Below, one piece after another: positions 1-6,374 of a DNA stretch of 13,843 nucleotides. The DNA is taken from NCBI GenBank assembly GCA_902473545.1, contig CABRSG010000029.1, forward strand, positions 1 through 13,843, written 5' to 3'. Both the position numbers and the translations under genes were made by a program. Within the stretch, counting starts at the first letter, position 1. Each line of letters begins with the position of its first letter. The DNA is from an uncultured Lachnospiraceae bacterium. GTDB taxonomy: Bacteria; Bacillota; Clostridia; Lachnospirales; Lachnospiraceae. Below the pieces are notes generated by a model. It saw only the letters and a list, made by a program, of their open reading frames with translations. It was not told the origin of the DNA and ran no database searches.

Positions 1-2
1 CA

Positions 3-86
3 GCCGAAACAGCGCCGGAGCGGGCAGCCGACCAGACAGCAGGCAAACTGGCGTCGGGGCAGCAGGAAAGCGACGGAGAGGCATAG
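3..86 (+). CDS. 3' end of an upstream gene (partial, unidentified)
   Basis: Reading from base 3 gives 27 codons, open from the left edge, ending in TAG at 84-86. The peptide is rich in Ala, Glu, Gln, Asp and Ser with no hydrophobic stretch, as in a flexible hydrophilic C-terminus. The other two forward frames stay open longer (to about 153 and 178) but give Arg- and Gln-rich peptides that look less like protein. The frame was chosen on composition alone, so the identity of the upstream gene cannot be stated and the tail itself is uncertain. Confidence 0.35.
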   Translation, partial: AETAPERAADQTAGKLASGQQESDGEA

Positions 87-204
87 AGCACAGGGAGGCA
101 AATCCCCAGCAGCAAGCTACGGGGATGACCTGGCTAGTTGCTTGCGGGAATAAATCCGCGGATGCACGCATACGATAGGAGCAAGAAATCAGCAGAGTGC
201 GCCT
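87..204 (+). other. Leader upstream of the deacetylase gene, possible RNA structure
   Basis: This 118-base stretch has no convincing promoter and no strong Shine-Dalgarno site next to the ATG at 205. It holds alternative short stems. TCCC at 103-106 can pair with GGGA at 93-96, or ATCCCC at 102-107 can pair with GGGGAT at 121-126. AGCAA-CTA near 111-119 can also pair with TAGTTGCT near 135-142 with one bulge. ATCCGCGGAT at 154-163 is a perfect palindrome. No run of T follows, so it is not an intrinsic terminator. I could not match it to a known riboswitch. Confidence 0.3.
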
Positions 205-951
205 ATGAAGGAAACGATGATCCGCGGCGGACGGTGGATGTTCGTGCTGTTCGCATTTATGATTTTTTTCAGCATTTACGTACAAAAACAGCAGGAAGCA
301 CAGACGGTCGGTGCGCAGCCGGATACGGGAGCGGAAAATGTACAGCCGGATTCCGAAGATGCAGCCCCGCAGCCGGATGCAGAAGAAGATATCATGCCGC
401 AGAAAATTGCGCTCACCTTCGACGACGGTCCGCATCCGGTGTACACGCAGAAGCTCCTGGAGGGACTGCGGCAGCGTGGCGTGAAAGCCACGTTTTTTGT
501 AGTTGGAGAGAACATCCCGGGCCGGGAGGAGCTGATACGGCAGATGGCAGAGGACGGACATTTAATAGGAAATCACACCTATGACCATGCGGACGTCAGC
601 AAAATGAGCAGTGAAAAGGTGTGCGAGGAGCTGCAGAAAACCAGCGACCTTGTAGAAGAGATCACCGGGGAGGCGACGCCCTACGTGCGACCGCCGTTCG
701 GCAACTGGGACGATAATCTGGACTGCCTCATCTCGATGATCCCTGTGCGCTGGACGATCGATCCCTTAGACTGGACGACGGCAAACACCGCACAGATCGT
801 CGACAAAGTAGTGACAAAGGCATCCGACAACGACATCATTCTGCTGCACGACTACTACGAATCTTCCGTAGAAGCGGCGCTGCAGATTGTGGATATTCTG
901 CAGGCGCGCGGATTTGTGTTCGTGACAGTGGAGGAGCTGCTGCTGGAATAG
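205..951 (+). CDS. Membrane-anchored polysaccharide deacetylase (NodB/CE4 family)
   Basis: 248 residues. This family removes N-acetyl groups from extracellular glycans such as peptidoglycan GlcNAc or MurNAc, using a metal ion. An uncleaved-looking signal anchor spans about residues 11-26, followed by an acidic Pro/Gln/Asp-rich linker to about residue 65, so the catalytic domain should lie outside the membrane. All CE4 motifs are present: TFDDG at 71-75 (D73 base, D74 metal ligand), the HxxxH ligands H124 and H128, RPPFG at 162-166, the D-W motif around 186-190, and LLHD at 213-216. The start is uncertain. No other in-frame start lies between the stop at 151-153 and ATG 205, but ATG 217 follows an AAGGA four bases upstream. 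The gene ends 34 bp before rarA and may be co-transcribed with it. Activity is well supported; the exact glycan substrate is not. Confidence 0.9.
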   Translation: MKETMIRGGRWMFVLFAFMIFFSIYVQKQQEAQTVGAQPDTGAENVQPDSEDAAPQPDAEEDIMPQKIALTFDDGPHPVYTQKLLEGLRQRGVKATFFVVGENIPGREELIRQMAEDGHLIGNHTYDHADVSKMSSEKVCEELQKTSDLVEEITGEATPYVRPPFGNWDDNLDCLISMIPVRWTIDPLDWTTANTAQIVDKVVTKASDNDIILLHDYYESSVEAALQIVDILQARGFVFVTVEELLLE

Positions 952-985
952 GGGCGCAGCAAAGGAAGAACAGGAAGGAAATACG

Positions 986-2302
986 ATGGATTTATTTGAT
1001 TATATGAGACAAAATACAATGGAGCGTGAAGCGCCGCTTGCTTCGCGACTGCGTCCGCGCACGCTGGAGGAGGTGGTCGGGCAGCAGGAGATTATCGGGG
1101 AAGGAAAGCTTTTGTACCGTGCGATCAAGGCGGATAAGTTAAGCTCGCTGATTTTTTACGGACCGCCCGGCACGGGGAAAACGACGCTTGCGAAGGTGAT
1201 CGCCAACACGACCAGCGCCGATTTTAAGCAGATCAATGCGACGGTTGCTGGGAAAAAAGACATGGAGGACGTGGTGAAGGCGGCGAAGGACAGCCTTGGC
1301 ATGTACGGAAAAAAGACGATTCTTTTCGTGGATGAGATTCACCGCTTCAACAAGGGACAGCAGGATTATCTTCTGCCGTTTGTGGAGGACGGAACACTGA
1401 TCCTCATCGGAGCGACAACGGAGAATCCGTATTTTGAGGTGAACAGCGCGCTCATTTCCCGCTCAGTCGTGTTTGAGCTGAAGCCGCTTGCGAAGGAGGA
1501 CATCTGCAGATTAATTGACCGCGCGGTGGACGATAAAGAACGCGGGATGGGCAATTACGGTGCGGTGATCGACGAGGATGCAAAGAATTTTCTGGCGGAT
1601 GTGGCGGGCGGAGACGCCCGGGCAGCGCTCAACGCAGTGGAGCTTGGCGTTCTCACAACAGAGCGCGGAGGCGACGGAAAAATTCATCTGACACTTGACG
1701 TAGCGTCAGAGTGCATTCAGAAACGGGCGGTGCGCTACGACAAAACAGGGGATAATCATTACGATACGATCTCTGCGTTCATTAAGAGTATGCGCGGATC
1801 CGATCCCGACGCGGCGGTCTATTATCTTGCGCGGATGCTGTATGCGGGTGAGAGCGTGACTTTTATTGCGCGCCGTATCATGATCTGCGCATCGGAGGAT
1901 GTGGGAAACGCAGACCCGCGGGCGCTGCAGGTGGCGGTTGCCGCGGCGCAGGCTGCAGAGCGCGTCGGAATGCCGGAGGCACAGATCATTCTTTCGCAGG
2001 CGGTTCTGTACGTTGCCACGGCGCCAAAGAGCAATGCCGCCTGCAATGCTGTGTTCTCGGCGGCGGAGGCAGTGAAAAATTTCAAGGCGACCGTGCCGGT
2101 GCATCTGCAGGATTCCCATTATAAAGGGGCGGCAAAGCTGGGGCACGGTGTCGGCTATGAGTATGCGCACGACTTCCCGAAACACTTTTCACGGCAGCAG
2201 TATCTGCCTGATGAGATCAAAGACCAGGGATTTTACCATCCATCCGAAAATGGGTACGAAAAGCAGATCCGGAAATATATGGACTGGTTACATGAGACGT
2301 GA
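986..2302 (+). CDS. rarA: Replication-associated recombination protein A (AAA+ ATPase)
   Basis: 438 residues, normal length for RarA/MgsA, the bacterial counterpart of eukaryotic WRNIP1/Mgs1. It acts in the cytoplasm at stalled or blocked replication forks and binds single-stranded DNA ends and SSB. The N-terminal AAA+ module carries Walker A GPPGTGKT at 59-66, Walker B with VDEIHR at 115-120, sensor 1 GATTENP at 142-148, and an arginine-finger segment SALISRS at 154-160. The C-terminal half has the RarA tetramerisation region, including the stretch ending ICASEDVGNADPRAL. AGGAAGG at 972-978 sits seven bases before the ATG. The last 15 bp overlap the convergent small gene on the opposite strand. 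No intrinsic terminator was seen at its end. Confidence 0.96.
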   Translation: MDLFDYMRQNTMEREAPLASRLRPRTLEEVVGQQEIIGEGKLLYRAIKADKLSSLIFYGPPGTGKTTLAKVIANTTSADFKQINATVAGKKDMEDVVKAAKDSLGMYGKKTILFVDEIHRFNKGQQDYLLPFVEDGTLILIGATTENPYFEVNSALISRSVVFELKPLAKEDICRLIDRAVDDKERGMGNYGAVIDEDAKNFLADVAGGDARAALNAVELGVLTTERGGDGKIHLTLDVASECIQKRAVRYDKTGDNHYDTISAFIKSMRGSDPDAAVYYLARMLYAGESVTFIARRIMICASEDVGNADPRALQVAVAAAQAAERVGMPEAQIILSQAVLYVATAPKSNAACNAVFSAAEAVKNFKATVPVHLQDSHYKGAAKLGHGVGYEYAHDFPKHFSRQQYLPDEIKDQGFYHPSENGYEKQIRKYMDWLHET

Positions 2303-2602
2303 GAAAAGGGCTGCCTTGCCAGACCGCGGTTTTCTGCCCGCAGTAAAAAGCGGGCTGCGTCTGCCGGATTTTCTGGCGCGTCTGAGCTTTGCACGGTACT
2401 TTTGCTTCATTAGCTTATTTTTCATAGCATACTCATTTTTCTGCATACGTGCCTGCTGCTTCGTGTCCTTTCTGGCAAGCTTTTTCATCTCGGCGGTCTG
2501 TATCCGGGCGGTGTTTCTCACGGACAGTCCGATAACAAGTACGCCGATTGCTGCCTGGATAGCGAGCGTAAGCTTTTCCTGTTGATCCTGGGTTAAATTC
2601 AT
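2288..2602 (-). CDS. Small basic membrane-anchored protein, unknown function
   Basis: 104 residues, not recognised as a named family. A hydrophilic N-terminus (MNLTQDQQEK) leads into one hydrophobic segment at about residues 13-27. The rest is strongly basic (many Lys, Arg and Gln), first likely helical to about residue 78, then Gly/Ser/Arg-rich and probably disordered. This suggests an inner-membrane anchor with a cytoplasmic, nucleic-acid- or phospholipid-binding tail, which is inference only. Gene status is supported by AAAGGAG about seven bases before the ATG and an extended -10 promoter (TGGTATACT) upstream. Its 3' end overlaps the end of rarA by 15 bp. Overlapping + strand frames have no comparable start signals. 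Confidence 0.7.
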   Translation of the reverse strand: MNLTQDQQEKLTLAIQAAIGVLVIGLSVRNTARIQTAEMKKLARKDTKQQARMQKNEYAMKNKLMKQKYRAKLRRARKSGRRSPLFTAGRKPRSGKAALFSRLM

Positions 2603-2644
2603 TATGTACTCCTTTTTTGAATAAATGAGTTTTTATTTTCCATC

Positions 2645-2653
2645 AGTATACCA
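2645..2653 (-). promoter_or_regulatory. Extended -10 promoter for the small membrane protein gene
   Basis: Read on the - strand this is TGG followed by TATACT, a TGn extended -10 with five of six consensus bases. The -35 position 17 bp upstream (2668-2673, TTCCCC) is poor, as is usual for extended -10 promoters. It lies 42 bp upstream of the ATG at 2602 and points away from the next promoter. Confidence 0.6.
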
Positions 2654-2690
2654 CACAGACGGAAAAAGGGGAAGAGGCAGCCGCGCCTTG

Positions 2691-2719
2691 TTGACAGGAA
2701 ATGCAGCGGAAGCTATAAT
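2691..2719 (+). promoter_or_regulatory. Perfect-consensus sigma-A promoter for the radical SAM unit
   Basis: TTGACA at 2691-2696, a 17-base spacer, and TATAAT at 2714-2719: both hexamers and the spacing match the sigma-A consensus exactly. Transcription should begin near 2726, about 31 bases before the ATG at 2757. The upstream edge of its -35 lies about 38 bp from the oppositely facing promoter at 2645-2653, so the two polymerases could interfere with each other. Confidence 0.85.
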
Positions 2720-2756
2720 TTATAAATAGGTAATTTGGAAAAGGGAGCGGAGGAAA

Positions 2757-3770
2757 ATGCAGAACCAGGCAGAAACACTGAGACGCATGTGGGGTGAAAA
2801 GCCGTACCGCTCGCTGGATTTCCGACTGCGGGAGCAGTTTGGCGAAAAAGTGTATAAGCTTTCTCTGAACGGAGGAATGACCTGCCCGAACCGCGATGGA
2901 ACCGTGGGAACGGGCGGCTGTATTTTCTGCAGCGCGGGCGGGAGCGGGGAATTTGCCGCTGACCGCAGTCTGTCGATTACAGAGCAGATCCGTTGGCAGA
3001 AGGAAGCATTGCGCGGGAAAAAGCCGGCGAGAAAATACATTGCGTATTTTCAGGCGTACACAAACACGTATGCGCCTGCGGCATATCTGGAAAAAATTTT
3101 TGCGGAAGCGATCGAGGATGACGAGGTGGCGGTGCTCTCGGTAGCCACAAGACCGGACTGTCTGCCCGAAGAAGTGCTGGAGCTTCTCGGGCGTCTGAAT
3201 CACAAAAAGCCTGTGTGGGTAGAACTGGGGCTGCAGACGATCCATCCGCAGACGGCTCGCTTTATCCGCAGAGGCTATGAGCTTTCCTGTTTTGAGGAGG
3301 CGGTGCGCGGGCTGCGCAGCCGCAATATTGAAGTGATCGTACACACTATTCTGGGGCTTCCGGGAGAGGGAAGAAAAGAAATACTGGAGACGATAGACTA
3401 TCTGAACCGGGCAGACATCCAGGGCATCAAGCTGCAGCTCCTGCACATTCTGCGCGGCACGGATCTGGGAGAACTGTACCTGCGGCAGATGCACGGCGCG
3501 TCCGGCTGCGGTGAAATACCGGGGGCAAACGATGCGGCGGAGCAGCCCGCGATACGGGTGCTGTCCATGGACGCTTACGTTGACCTGATCCTGGATTGTG
3601 TGGTGCATTTGTCGCCGGATATCACTATCCACCGGCTGACAGGGGACGGCCCGAAGGAGCTTCTTTTAGCTCCGCTCTGGAGCAGCAGAAAGCGGACGGT
3701 GCTGAACACGATTCACAGCCGGATGAGGGAAGAAGCAATCTGGCAGGGAAAATATTTTTCAGAACAATGA
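2757..3770 (+). CDS. Radical SAM protein, TIGR01212 / YtqA (YhcC) family
   Basis: 337 residues. The family is an Elp3-like radical SAM group of unknown substrate that includes Bacillus YtqA and E. coli YhcC. The iron-sulfur cluster cysteines are C43, C55 and C58 in the family pattern CPNRDGTVGTGGCIFC, with the wide first spacing typical of this group. Further family blocks are YIAYFQAYTNTYAP near 94-107, TRPDCLP at 131-137, VELGLQT at 155-161, HTILGLPGEG at 196-205 and KLQLLHILRGT at 225-235. Residues about 247-266 form a Gly/Ala/Glu-rich insertion before the conserved C-terminal part. The start is set by GGAGG at 2749-2753, only three bases from the ATG; M11 (2787) would match the usual family N-terminus and is an alternative. 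It is the first gene of a unit with DUF4364 and a second radical SAM gene. Confidence 0.93.
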   Translation: MQNQAETLRRMWGEKPYRSLDFRLREQFGEKVYKLSLNGGMTCPNRDGTVGTGGCIFCSAGGSGEFAADRSLSITEQIRWQKEALRGKKPARKYIAYFQAYTNTYAPAAYLEKIFAEAIEDDEVAVLSVATRPDCLPEEVLELLGRLNHKKPVWVELGLQTIHPQTARFIRRGYELSCFEEAVRGLRSRNIEVIVHTILGLPGEGRKEILETIDYLNRADIQGIKLQLLHILRGTDLGELYLRQMHGASGCGEIPGANDAAEQPAIRVLSMDAYVDLILDCVVHLSPDITIHRLTGDGPKELLLAPLWSSRKRTVLNTIHSRMREEAIWQGKYFSEQ

Positions 3771-3817
3771 ACAGAAGGGGCAGCAGACTCCGGCAACACG
3801 TGAGAGGGGGATCGCAT

Positions 3818-4330
3818 ATGCAGGATGTGCATACACTTTATAAACTTATTATCTTATCTATGCTGGACAAGGTGGAATTTGAGCTTACGAACAGCCAGAT
3901 CACGGCGTTTATACTGGAAGAGCAGTACACGGATTACTTTACCGTGCAGGAGACGCTGGCGGACATGATAGAATCCGGTCTTCTGGAGGCGAGAACGATC
4001 CGCAACAGCACGCGCTATGTAATGACCGGGAGCGGGAAGGAGACGCTTGCTTATTTTGGAAATGACGTTTCCGACGGGATAAAAGCCGATATTGAAACGT
4101 ATCTGCGCAAGAATAAGCTGCAGATGCGAAACGACAACGCGGTGATCGCAGATTATTACCGGACAAACGGAAATGAATTTACAGCCAAGCTCCAGGTGAA
4201 GGAGAAGGAGAATACTCTGGTGGAGGTGGCGCTTACGGTGCCTCTGGAGCAGCAGGCGATCGTTCTTTGCGATAACTGGAAAAAGAAGAGCCAGCAGATT
4301 TACGGGTATCTGATGAAAGAATTAATGTAG
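3818..4330 (+). CDS. DUF4364 family protein, putative winged-helix regulator
   Basis: 170 residues. The N-terminal block (LYKLIILSMLDKVEFELTNS, then ILEEQYTDYFTVQETLADMI) matches what I know of DUF4364, a Firmicutes family. The first 80 residues read as a winged helix-turn-helix, with the helix-strand-helix order and the basic TIRNSTRYVMTGSGKE wing region typical of PadR/MarR-like folds. The C-terminal half alternates strands and a final Lys-rich helix. The start was chosen at 3818 because AGGGGG at 3805-3810 lies seven bases upstream and the protein then begins at the conserved region; an open frame continues further upstream inside the preceding gene but gives unrelated residues. It sits 47 bp after the first radical SAM gene and 9 bp before the second. 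DNA binding is inferred, not shown. Confidence 0.85.
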   Translation: MQDVHTLYKLIILSMLDKVEFELTNSQITAFILEEQYTDYFTVQETLADMIESGLLEARTIRNSTRYVMTGSGKETLAYFGNDVSDGIKADIETYLRKNKLQMRNDNAVIADYYRTNGNEFTAKLQVKEKENTLVEVALTVPLEQQAIVLCDNWKKKSQQIYGYLMKELM

Positions 4331-4339
4331 AGGAAAATA

Positions 4340-6091
4340 ATGAAGATTTTACTGGCGGCGATCAACGCAAAATATATACATTCCAATCCGGCGGTGTACA
4401 GTCTGAAAGCATACGCAGAGTGTTTCCTGAAGGAAAACAGCGGGAAAGGAACGGCCGCTTTCTGCGAGATAGAAATCGCAGAATTTACAATTAACCAGGA
4501 GACGGACGAAATCCTGCGCGGGATTTACAAAAAGCAGCCGGACGTACTGGCGTTTTCCTGCTACATCTGGAATCTCAGGAGGGTGGAAGAGCTTCTTGCT
4601 GATCTGCCGCATATCCTGCCGGAGACGGAGCTATGGCTTGGCGGACCGGAGGTGTCCTACGATGCGGAGGCGTTTCTTGCGAACCATCCGCAGGTGCGCG
4701 GCGTCATAGCGGGCGAGGGAGAGGAAACCTTTGCGGAACTTGCTGCCTGGTATTCCTGCCGTGAGAGCGGGCAGCCGGATATTCGTGGAATCGTGTTTCG
4801 GGATACGATGGGAACGATTCATACCACTGCACCGCGTCCGTGTCTTGATATGGATAAACTGCCGTTTCTGTATGATTCCCTGGAAGATTTTGAAAACCGC
4901 ATCATTTACTATGAGAGCAGCCGCGGCTGTCCGTTTTCGTGCAGTTACTGTCTTTCTTCTATAGATAAAAGCGTGCGCTTCCGCAGTACGGAAAAGGTGA
5001 AGCGCGAACTGGCTTTTTTTCTGGAGCAGAAGGTTCCGCAGGTGAAGTTTGTGGACCGGACGTTTAACTGCCGTCAAAGCCACGCAATGGAAATCTGGCA
5101 GTTTATCAGAGAACATGATAACGGCGTGACAAATTTTCATTTTGAAATTGCAGCTGATCTGCTGAGTGAAGAGGAACTTGCGCTTTTAAATACCTTCCGT
5201 CCGGGGCTGGCACAGATGGAGATCGGGGTGCAGTCGACGAATCCAAAGACACTGGCGGAAATCAATCGGATTTCTGATTTTGAAAAGCTGTCTGCGATCG
5301 TGCGAAGGTTGCAGAGCGGCGAAAATATCCACCTGCATCTTGACCTGATCGCCGGGCTGCCCTGTGAGGATTATGAAAGCTTTGTGCGTTCTTTCAATGA
5401 TGTGTACGGACTGCACCCGGAGCAGCTTCAGCTTGGCTTTCTGAAGGTATTAAAGGGCTCGAAGATGCACCGGAGAGCGGTGGATTATGGGCTTTGTTAC
5501 CGCAGACAGCCGGTTTACGAGGTGCTGCATACCCGCTGGATTTCCTACGGCGAGCTTCTGAAACTGAAAATGGTCGAGGAGATGGTGGAGGTCTACTACA
5601 ACAGCGGACAGTTTGCGCACACGATGCGCCATCTGGAGCGGGAATTTGTGCATCCGTTCGCGATGTATCTGGAGCTGGCAGAGTATTACGAGCGCAGCGG
5701 GAATGCCGAAAAGAAGCACACGCGGATGGCGCGCTTTGATATTTTACGTGATTTTATCCGCACAAAAACGGACGCTGCGCTTTACGATGAGCTGCTGATT
5801 TTTGATCTGTATCTGCGCGAAAACAGCAAGAGCCGCCCGGCATGGGCGAGGGATCAGAGCGCTGACAAACCGGAGATGCTGGCGTTTTTCCGAAGGGAGG
5901 AGGAAAAACGCAGCCTGCTCGCGGGCTATGAGGGGCGCAGTGCCAAGCAGATGATGAACATGACGCATCTGGAGCGGTTTCATTATAATGTATGCGGGGA
6001 CGGCCGGGAGGGGACGCGCTGGATTCTGTTTGATTATCAGAAGCGCAGTCCGCTGACGCAGGAAGCGGTTGCCTGCGAGGTAGTATTGTAA
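4340..6091 (+). CDS. B12-binding-domain radical SAM protein with C-terminal DUF4080-type region
   Basis: 583 residues. Residues 1-135 form a Rossmann-like cobalamin-binding-type domain (MKILLAAINAKYIHSNPAVY at the start, LWLGGPEVSYDAE at 98-110, VIAGEGEETF at 122-131). The classical DxHxxG base-off motif is absent, as in many B12-class radical SAM proteins. The radical SAM core follows, with the cluster motif CPFSCSYC (C197, C201, C204), FVDRTFN at 237-243 and EIGVQSTNP at 294-302. From about 380 to 575 lies a helical region that fits DUF4080. Substrate unknown; relatives in this class perform methylations, ring contractions and oxygen-independent cyclisations. GAGGA lies six bases before the ATG, and the start is 9 bp after the DUF4364 stop, so co-translation is likely. 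No truncation seen. Confidence 0.92.
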   Translation: MKILLAAINAKYIHSNPAVYSLKAYAECFLKENSGKGTAAFCEIEIAEFTINQETDEILRGIYKKQPDVLAFSCYIWNLRRVEELLADLPHILPETELWLGGPEVSYDAEAFLANHPQVRGVIAGEGEETFAELAAWYSCRESGQPDIRGIVFRDTMGTIHTTAPRPCLDMDKLPFLYDSLEDFENRIIYYESSRGCPFSCSYCLSSIDKSVRFRSTEKVKRELAFFLEQKVPQVKFVDRTFNCRQSHAMEIWQFIREHDNGVTNFHFEIAADLLSEEELALLNTFRPGLAQMEIGVQSTNPKTLAEINRISDFEKLSAIVRRLQSGENIHLHLDLIAGLPCEDYESFVRSFNDVYGLHPEQLQLGFLKVLKGSKMHRRAVDYGLCYRRQPVYEVLHTRWISYGELLKLKMVEEMVEVYYNSGQFAHTMRHLEREFVHPFAMYLELAEYYERSGNAEKKHTRMARFDILRDFIRTKTDAALYDELLIFDLYLRENSKSRPAWARDQSADKPEMLAFFRREEEKRSLLAGYEGRSAKQMMNMTHLERFHYNVCGDGREGTRWILFDYQKRSPLTQEAVACEVVL

Positions 6092-6105
6092 GAGAAAAGG
6101 CTGTT

Positions 6106-6153
6106 GTGAACGGAGTGAACAGTAACGAGAAAAGAAGCGGCGTTACTGTTCAC
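6106..6153. repeat. Intergenic inverted repeat, copy 1 of a repeat family
   Basis: A perfect 13-bp inverted repeat: GTGAACAGTAACG at 6115-6127 and its exact complement at 6141-6153, separated by 13 bases. Bases 6106-6126 match 12741-12761 at 19 of 21 positions. No T-run follows on either strand, so it is a poor intrinsic terminator. It lies between the second radical SAM gene and the next promoter. Confidence 0.75.
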
Positions 6154-6164
6154 ATAAAATTTAC

Positions 6165-6193
6165 TTGATAGATTTGGCAAAATAGCATAGAAT
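6165..6193 (+). promoter_or_regulatory. Sigma-A promoter for the miniprotein-vanW-trmL unit
   Basis: TTGATA at 6165-6170, a 17-base spacer, then TAGAAT at 6188-6193, each one base off consensus. Start of transcription is expected near 6200, about 45 bases before the ATG at 6245. The promoter begins 12 bp after the end of the inverted repeat. Confidence 0.7.
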
Positions 6194-6244
6194 AGACATA
6201 GCATCGGATAGCTATTAACAGGCTGAGGATAAGAGGTGATAAAT

Positions 6245-6355
6245 ATGGCGAACATGAAAAAGAAGGACGATAGAAGACGTGTAATTGCCGCAGTGATCGC
6301 AATTTTGCTGATCCTGGCGATGGTGCTCACGACGATTATCGGTGCGTTTTTATAA
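6245..6355 (+). CDS. 36-residue single-pass membrane miniprotein
   Basis: ATG at 6245, TAA at 6353-6355, with AGAGGTGA six bases upstream. The peptide has a Lys/Arg/Asp-rich N-terminus (MANMKKKDDRRR) and one hydrophobic helix of about 22 residues (VIAAVIAILLILAMVLTTII) ending in a short GAFL tail, so the positive-inside rule puts the N-terminus in the cytoplasm. It is the first gene after a good promoter and ends 19 bp before the VanW-family start. The layout resembles Prli42, the 31-residue stressosome-linked membrane miniprotein of Listeria and other Firmicutes, but at this size the resemblance could be convergent. Role unknown; it could assist the neighbouring secreted wall protein or be independent. 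Confidence 0.75.
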   Translation: MANMKKKDDRRRVIAAVIAILLILAMVLTTIIGAFL

Positions 6356-6374
6356 GAAAGACCGGGGGTATAAA

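Noticed and set aside
2336..2355. Hairpin GCCCGC/GCGGGC as a terminator between rarA and the convergent gene
   Set aside because: It has a 6-bp stem with an A-rich loop, but no T-run follows on either strand, and it lies inside the - strand coding sequence.
2643..3632. 329-codon open frame on the - strand opposite the first radical SAM gene
   Set aside because: The + strand protein has clear family motifs throughout. The - frame has no recognisable motif, is rich in His, Arg and Gln as shadow frames of GC-rich genes are, and has no ribosome site.
6115..6153. Intrinsic terminator for the second radical SAM gene
   Set aside because: The stem is strong, but it is followed by ATAAAATTTA rather than a T-run, and half of it belongs to a sequence repeated elsewhere in the window, so a repeat element explains it better.
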